NCBI RefSeq assembly: GCF_010389155.1
Contig: NC_057766.1
Span: 40,619,516-40,683,515 of the forward strand
From: Erigeron canadensis
Taxonomy: Eukaryota; Streptophyta; Magnoliopsida; Asterales; Asteraceae
Length of the DNA stretch: 64,000 nt
Reading direction: 5' to 3'
Shown here: one piece after another, positions 58,463 to 64,000 of the stretch
How the letters are laid out: every line of letters starts with the position of its first letter
Numbering within the stretch: the stretch's first letter is position 1
Notes under the pieces: model-generated
Seen by the model: only the letters and a program-made list of their open reading frames with translations
Databases searched by the model: none
Told to the model about the DNA's origin: nothing
Translations under genes and position numbers: made by a program

Positions 58463-59257
58463 GAGGGTGTGTAATGGTGGTTGTGTGGACAAGGTGGAAG
58501 GCCATGTGGTAGTGTTAAGCATTAGGTGGATGGTGTGGTAGTGGGGTGGACAAGGTGGAGGTGAACAAGGTGGTTGTATCCACCTTGGGATATATATGGT
58601 GTGGTTTGATATAGGTGTTTTTTTTTTAATTGTTTTCTATTTTTTTTATTAGTTATTGGGGTATTGTAAGTAGGAGTGTTATCGACTCGAACCTTATTTG
58701 CTCGGCTCGATATCTCGACGAGTTTTTAGTGTGTAGGCTCGAGCTCGACTCGTTGTATCTACAATATGGCTTGAGCTCGGCTCGAAAAGCTCAAAAAAAG
58801 GCTCGAGTTTGACTTGTGTCTATAAACATGACTCGAGCTCGACTCGAAACTCGACTCGAAAAGCTCGAAAAAATATATTTCTTATAACAAAATTTATACA
58901 ACTAGCCCTTGTAGAATTAGAAACTTACTATTTAAGAATTATATATGTAAATATTTACATTATATATGGAAAGCTCGATAAGTACTCGAGCCGAGCTGTG
59001 TAAAGCTCGATCTCGACTCGATAATTATTTCGAGCCTTAATTTAGGGCTGAGGCTCGAGCTCGAACTCGATAAAAGTTCGACTCAATCGAGTCGAGCTCG
59101 AGTTGCTCGATAAAAGCTCGGCTCGTTGGCAACCCTAATTGTAAGATATAATTTTAGAGGTTATTGTTATGAAAGTGAGTGGTTGTAGTGTGGTAGTGGT
59201 GTGGTGATGATGTGTCACTACCACCTTGGTGTGATAGCAATGCCATTACAAATGCTC
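58463..59257. mobile_element. Probable Tourist-like element carrying a hAT insertion
   Basis: GAGGGTGTGTAATGG at the left and CCATTACAAATGCTC at the right are inverted. Flanks are TAA and TGA, so the duplication is imperfect. The interior repeats GGTGGA, GTGGTAGTG and ACAAGGTGG. Confidence 0.55.
58671..59137. mobile_element. Non-autonomous hAT built of GCTCGAGCTCG words
   Basis: Ends TAGGAGTGTTATCGACTC and GGCTCGTTGGCAACCCTA, exact 8-bp duplication ATTGTAAG (58663-58670 and 59138-59145). Both ends are packed with GCTCGA, CTCGAG and GACTCGA words in both orientations, with an AT-rich centre. 467 bp, no coding. Confidence 0.93.
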
Positions 59258-59274
59258 TGACAAGGATACATTAA

Positions 59275-59494
59275 GAGGTTGTTTTGGATTAAGTTATAAA
59301 GTGATTATTTAATTATTGCGTTTGTAAAACGCAAATAATCTAGAAAAGTGTTTGTATGAAAAAGTGATTATCGGCTATGAAAATGCAGTTTTAGAGAAGC
59401 ATGTATCTACATGCTTCAAAATGCAATTTTGGTAACGCATAATTTATTTTGTAAACGCATATTCTGTTTTGTAATCGCAATACTAAACACCCCC
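59275..59494. mobile_element. Tourist-like MITE
   Basis: GAGGTTGTTTTGGATTA at the left and ACTAAACACCCCC at the right, flanked by TAA at 59272-59274 and 59495-59497. 220 bp. Confidence 0.65.
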
Positions 59495-59497
59495 TAA

Positions 59498-60549
59498 GTA
59501 TGGTTAGAGTTTTTTCCATATTCAATTTCGATACGAATGCATGTCGTGATTGCTATTAAAAGATAGACACTGAGCCTAAAATAAATCATCCCATTTTCGT
59601 ACCACTGGAAACAATCTAACACCTTTTTTTTTATATCACCATTTGGAGGTACATATGTTTTCTTTCTTTTATGAGTTGTGAGTTGTGACGTACATTATTT
59701 ACCTATATCCATTCACACACACACACTAACACGGACATACCATTTTTCTTCTTTTTCAATATTACACATTTTTACCAGAAGTCTTTATGGACATTTTCTC
59801 TACATTGGACTAGAGGTTTGACTGTCTTTACATCTTAATTCCCGCATACCTCTTTTGTGATGAGATTGTGTATTCTTGTTATTGTATCAACATGAGGTAT
59901 CATATGAAATTGAAAATGAAAATCTCAACTCGTTCAGTTTTCAAAAAACTTAAATATAGAGTTTTGACGAATTAACTTAACCAGAAAATAGTTATTGAGT
60001 ACTGTATAACTCTGAAAACTAAAGTATTTACCCTTGTTGAGTATTCATATCTCAAACGTAAATAGAGAATACTAATCGGGCCCATAGATCAGTCTAACAA
60101 AGCTATCCTTACCAGGCCCATAAGTTTGGGCTTCGAGCATAGAACATACAAAGTTCATGGTGTATGGGTGATTGATGAAGTACCGAAGTACTTATTTTTG
60201 CTAGTGTTCGCTCGCATAGTTGATTCACTTTAGACATGATGGCATTACATAGAAGTTTGTTTATGTAAGATATTTGTGTAATACACATAATTAATGTGCC
60301 CAAGTGTCAGATACTTGTAATCAATAACTTTAATAGCTAGTTAAAAAGGGACTTCTTATAAGAAATACCATCCAACTTCAATAACTTATGCAATTTATGA
60401 TGCCGTTTAGTTATATGTGACTTTTTCCATATTTTACATTCTATGATGTTATCTTGAACTTTTTTTCATTATTACGTCGACTAAACAACAGCCACAATAA
60501 TTATAATTTATCAATATTTTATTATATCATATATATATATAGATTTTAG
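59498..60549. other. Intergenic, no gene seen
   Basis: AT-rich, no supported feature. Confidence 0.5.
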
Positions 60550-60731
60550 GTAAAATAAAACAACTATTAAAGTAAAACAAATAAAACAATAGGTTTCTTT
60601 TCACTAAAAGTCATTGTGCATCATGAAAATCATTGTGCATCAATTGCTTTGTGAATCGTCGTGCATCAATATAACCATGATCTAAGGGTCAAGATTTTGT
60701 CTTATTTGTTTTACCTTAATACTTGTTTTAC
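60550..60731. mobile_element. Foldback element upstream of RCA
   Basis: GTAAAATAAAACAACTATTA and GTAAAACAAATAAAAC at the left are mirrored by TTATTTGTTTTAC and TTAATACTTGTTTTAC at the right. The centre repeats CATTGTGCATCA. No target duplication was found. Confidence 0.6.
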
Positions 60732-60744
60732 AATACCCAACCCC

Positions 60745-60771
<27 letters not shown>
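60745..60771. repeat. (TA)n microsatellite
   Basis: About thirteen TA units, roughly 430 bp upstream of the RCA start codon. Confidence 0.9.
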
Positions 60772-60777
<6 letters not shown>

Positions 60778-60859
60778 CTGACCATATGTATTCATATGTC
60801 CATATATATATGTATGAAAGATAAAATTATAAGAATATTGAGACGTTTTTAATTAACGA

Positions 60860-61199
60860 TGGAAACAATTGTAGGGGCAAATCAAGATTGTGTGGTGACA
60901 GAAAGATTAAAGGCTAACCTCAAAAAGCCCGTCTTGATCGATCCCAAAGACCATATGGGCCTTGAAAACCAACAAGCAAATATGTGAATGACACGTGGCA
61001 TATCATTCAATCTTGATTATGTGGCCGTTAAGCTTTCGAAAGCCAATCCTCTCCCTCGTCACAAATGTGGTACACTCGTTACTACTATAAGTCCGTCTCA
61101 AAACACACATCCTCTATCTCCCAACTCGATCATCCACCTGATCACTTTCACTTTCATTTCTACTCCTCACTTCACTTCATTTTCCTAATCCTTGCATCC
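60860..61199 (+). promoter_or_regulatory. RCA promoter and 5' leader
   Basis: Contains a G-box (ACACGTGGC, 60991-60999), a CCAAT word at 61042 and a TATA-like ACTATAAGT near 61083. A CT-rich leader (CATTTCTACTCCTCACTTCA) runs up to the ATG at 61200. G-boxes with nearby light elements are usual in photosynthesis genes. The assignment of each site is inferred. Confidence 0.6.
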
Positions 61200-63848
61200 A
61201 TGGCCACCGCCGTCTCAACCTTTGGAACCGCCGTCAACCGTGCTCCCGTACGTACTCCTTCTATATACTCTATTACATTTACGAGTATTTATTATATCAT
61301 CATAGGGTAGATATATATAGTATATACATTATGCATCTTTTTTTGTGGATCACCAAAAACATGTTGCTCTTTTTTCTTTTTAGTTATCTATTAGTTAATT
61401 ATCCACCAATGATAAAAAAAAAAACAAAAAAAAAAACAAGATATAGTAACGGTTTTACCAAGAAAACACAATTTAATTAGTTATTATCTTTGTATAATAC
61501 GAAAAGGATAAGTTGAATTAGATCTTAGTAAGAAGATGTTGCACAAATTTCTTAGTACTAATAAATAGCTACTTTAAATGTAACTCTTCTAGCTAGTAGT
61601 AGAAACCTTGCAAAGAGGTTTTTTCCCGTTTAGATATATTACGTACGTAGATAGACGAGTGTTTCTGACTTAGATGTAAACGACTTAACTGGCATGTACG
61701 TGTGTAGTATGATGTTATGCTTATGCCTTGAATCGATACCTTAAAAATATAAAGTTTACCCCTCATATGATGCCTATTGTTAGTACATCATGCTCGTGTT
61801 CAAATATTCCTGTGATAGCTTCCAACCATTTCCATGACTACTCTCAAAATGTTTACCTTAGGAGGCCTTTGAGATTTGTTGACCTCTTGTGAGGATATAA
61901 GACATCTGACTACTAGCTAGGCCACTAGTTTGGTGGTGGTTGATCTGATCCCTCCGTATATAATGACCAAATGATCATCCCTATTTGCAAAATAATAGAT
62001 AGACGTATCCTGATTTCACCCCTGACTATGATATGTCATTTTTATATGACAGTTGAGTTTGAACGGAAGCAGTGGTGTCGCTGCGGTCCCAAGCTCAAGT
62101 TTCTTGGGCAGCAGCTTGAAGAAGATCGTGAACTCAAGACACACGATCAACAACAACAGGTTATCAACTTTCAAAGTCTTGGCTGCAGAGAAAGAAATCG
62201 AGGAAACCCAACAAACAGACAAGGACAGATGGAGGGGTCTTGCATACGATATGTCTGATGATCAACAAGACATCACAAGAGGTAAGGGTATGGTTGATTC
62301 TCTCTTCCAAGCCCCTCAAGACGCAGGAACCCACTTTGCAGTCATGAGTTCCTACGAGTACATCAGCACTGGGCTTCGCCAGTAAGCATACGTTTATATC
62401 AATATTGATTCGTTTCCTTGTTTTGTTTGTCATGATTTGATTAAACCTCGATTATTTAATTTTGTTTTAGATACAACTTGGACAACAACATGGGTGGATT
62501 CTACATTGCACCTGCTTTCATGGACAAACTTGTGGTTCACATTACCAAGAACTTCATGACTTTGCCTAACATCAAGGTACATATCTAATTAGTCCGAATT
62601 AGTTGCTATATTTCAATATATATGAACCAATCAGATCATATATATTCTAACTTTTTCAAATACTATTTATTTAGGTTCCTTTGATTCTTGGTGTCTGGGG
62701 AGGAAAAGGTCAAGGAAAATCTTTCCAATGTGAACTTGTGTTTGCCAAGATGGGAATCACGTAAGTCTTGTTCTTTGACTTTTTTTTTGTTTTGGGTCAA
62801 ACTTTGACCTTAATATAGTCAAGTAGCATAACTTTTGGTTGTGGATGTGTATTGGCAGACCTATCATGATGAGTGCCGGAGAATTGGAAAGTGGAAACGC
62901 CGGAGAACCAGCTAAGCTCATCAGACAACGGTACCGTGAGGCTGCTGACATCATCAAGAAGGGGAAAATGTGTGCCCTGTTCATCAATGATCTTGATGCA
63001 GGGGCAGGTAGAATGGGTGGAACCACACAATACACGGTCAACAACCAGATGGTCAACGCTACCCTTATGAACATTGCTGATAACCCAACCAATGTCCAAC
63101 TCCCTGGAATGTACAACAAAGAAGAGAACCCCCGTGTCCCCATTATCGTCACAGGAAACGATTTCTCCACATTGTATGCCCCACTTATCCGTGATGGACG
63201 TATGGAAAAATTCTACTGGGCTCCAACCAGAGAAGACCGGATTGGAGTGTGTATCGGTATCTTCAGGACAGACAACATCTCTGAGGAGGCCATTACTAAA
63301 CTTGTCGATACTTTCCCAGGACAATCCATCGGTAGATCACATCAAACTTCTACTAGTTATCTTAATTAGTATTATTTTCACTTTCACATCAGTTGCAATA
63401 AAACTAACTGTTTTGGGAATTTTTTTTTTTAAAAACACAAAAAAATAGATTTCTTTGGCGCGTTGAGGGCAAGAGTGTACGACGATGAAGTGAGGAAGTG
63501 GATTGGAGATGTGGGAGTTGAGACCATTGGAAAGAAGCTTGTGAACTCGAGGGAGGGACCCCCGACATTTGAGCAACCCAAGATGACACTCGAGAAGCTC
63601 CTTGAGTACGGGTGGATGCTTGTCAAGGAACAAGAGAATGTCAAGAGAGTCCAATTGGCGGATACCTATTTGGCATCCGCGGCTCTTGGAGATGCTAACA
63701 AGGACGCCATTGACAGCGGGGCATTCTTTGGTAATTAGTCCACTCTTTTCTTGGTTTTCGTTTAGAATTTCATTTGTTGAATCTTAATTAATTAAAAAGA
63801 TGACTTATATCATATGTAACCTGATTTGATGCAGGCAAAAAAGAATAG
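61200..63848 (+). CDS. RCA: Rubisco activase, chloroplast AAA+ ATPase
   Basis: Exons are 61200-61247, 62053-62381, 62471-62576, 62675-62760, 62859-63331 and 63449-63738 (TAG), all with GT-AG introns, giving 443 residues. An alternative splice uses 63730/63835 and ends at TAG 63846-63848. A Ser/Asn-rich transit peptide ends near VLA (about 60). Next are [16 protein letters not shown], Walker A GGKGQGKS (about 170-177), Walker B ALFINDLD (about 229-236), the sensor region [20 protein letters not shown] with arginines after it, and the Rubisco-recognition C-terminal region ([20 protein letters not shown]) ending SGAFFGN. The enzyme uses ATP to pull inhibitory sugar phosphates off Rubisco in the stroma. 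It is the short (beta-like) form, because the redox-regulated C-terminal extension with paired Cys is absent. No lesion is seen. Confidence 0.97.
63731..63834 (+). other. Optional last intron of RCA
   Basis: GTAATTAG at 63731 and TGATGCAG ending 63834 are good splice sites. Kept, the transcript reads FFGN and stops. Removed, it reads FFGKKE and stops at 63846-63848. Both products are short-form activase differing only in the last residues. Confidence 0.7.
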
Positions 63849-64000
63849 AAAGCGTGTGTCGATCGGGTGGGTGCTCAAAGGTGCACTACTCGTTGCAGCA
63901 TTTATACATTAATTCCAAAGCCTTTTTAAGGGAAGATTATTAGTGTTTTATTCTCCTGAGGATGTCAAATATTATGTGTTTTTTACATCTATTTCTGTGG
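63849..64000 (+). other. RCA 3' UTR
   Basis: Sequence after the alternative stop, with AT-rich signals, running to the window edge. No polyadenylation site can be fixed. Confidence 0.6.

Noticed and set aside
1..64000. CRISPR array, prophage or bacterial operon
   Set aside because: No spaced identical repeats, no Shine-Dalgarno-led gene runs; introns and plant retrotransposons throughout.

Overview
This window is nuclear DNA from a flowering plant. It has GT-AG introns, long AT-rich intergenic stretches, many nested transposons, and chloroplast-targeted Rubisco activase. The coding style and repeat families fit a eudicot, probably an asterid and possibly Asteraceae. The family-level placement is an inference, not something the sequence proves.

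Genes. Five loci look functional: (1) the 3' part of an FKBP20-1-like peptidyl-prolyl isomerase (+, 1-2087, cut by the window edge); (2) a single-exon PCS1-like aspartic protease (-, 10456-11763); (3) a single-exon RING-H2/DUF1117 E3 ubiquitin ligase of the RDUF type (-, 30494-31654); (4) a single-exon L-type lectin receptor kinase closest to LecRK-S.4 (-, 50112-52205); and (5) Rubisco activase (+, 61200-63738/63848) with two possible 3' ends. Two more loci are broken genes. One is a GPAT5-like glycerol-3-phosphate acyltransferase (-, 43337-45949), split by a hAT element and also carrying small frame lesions. The other is a BED/DUF659 hAT-derived gene (+, 47105-49652) with frameshifts, stops and a tRNA-derived SINE inside. 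The genes form no pathway and are ordinary independent plant loci.

Transposons. Most of the rest is transposon sequence, and many boundaries can be fixed to the base from target-site duplications (TSDs). Main items: a hAT with transposase remnant (6740-7544, TSD GTAAAGTC); a Ty1/copia element (13946-19320, TSD GCAAA) inside the 3' UTR of a 5'-truncated LINE (13820-20278, TSD TGTAACCAATG); a probable solo LTR (23689-25144, TSD TTCTT) inside older LTR-like DNA; a word-repeat hAT (27450-27981, TSD ATTGCGAG); a Mutator-like element with arms of about 150 bp (35643-37457) holding another hAT (36225-36775, TSD GCCGCTGT); a Helitron of about 3.8 kb on the minus strand (37819 to about 41659) with an RPA1-like remnant and a nested MITE; a PIF/Harbinger deletion derivative (53159-54238, TSD TAA); a second word-repeat hAT (58671-59137, TSD ATTGTAAG); several Tourist-like MITEs with TAA TSDs; and several short Helitrons ending in CTAG.

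No prokaryotic-type system, CRISPR array, rRNA or functional tRNA gene was seen. The most informative observations are the dated insertion order in the nests, the internal-word hAT elements, the disrupted suberin gene, and the alternative 3' end of Rubisco activase.
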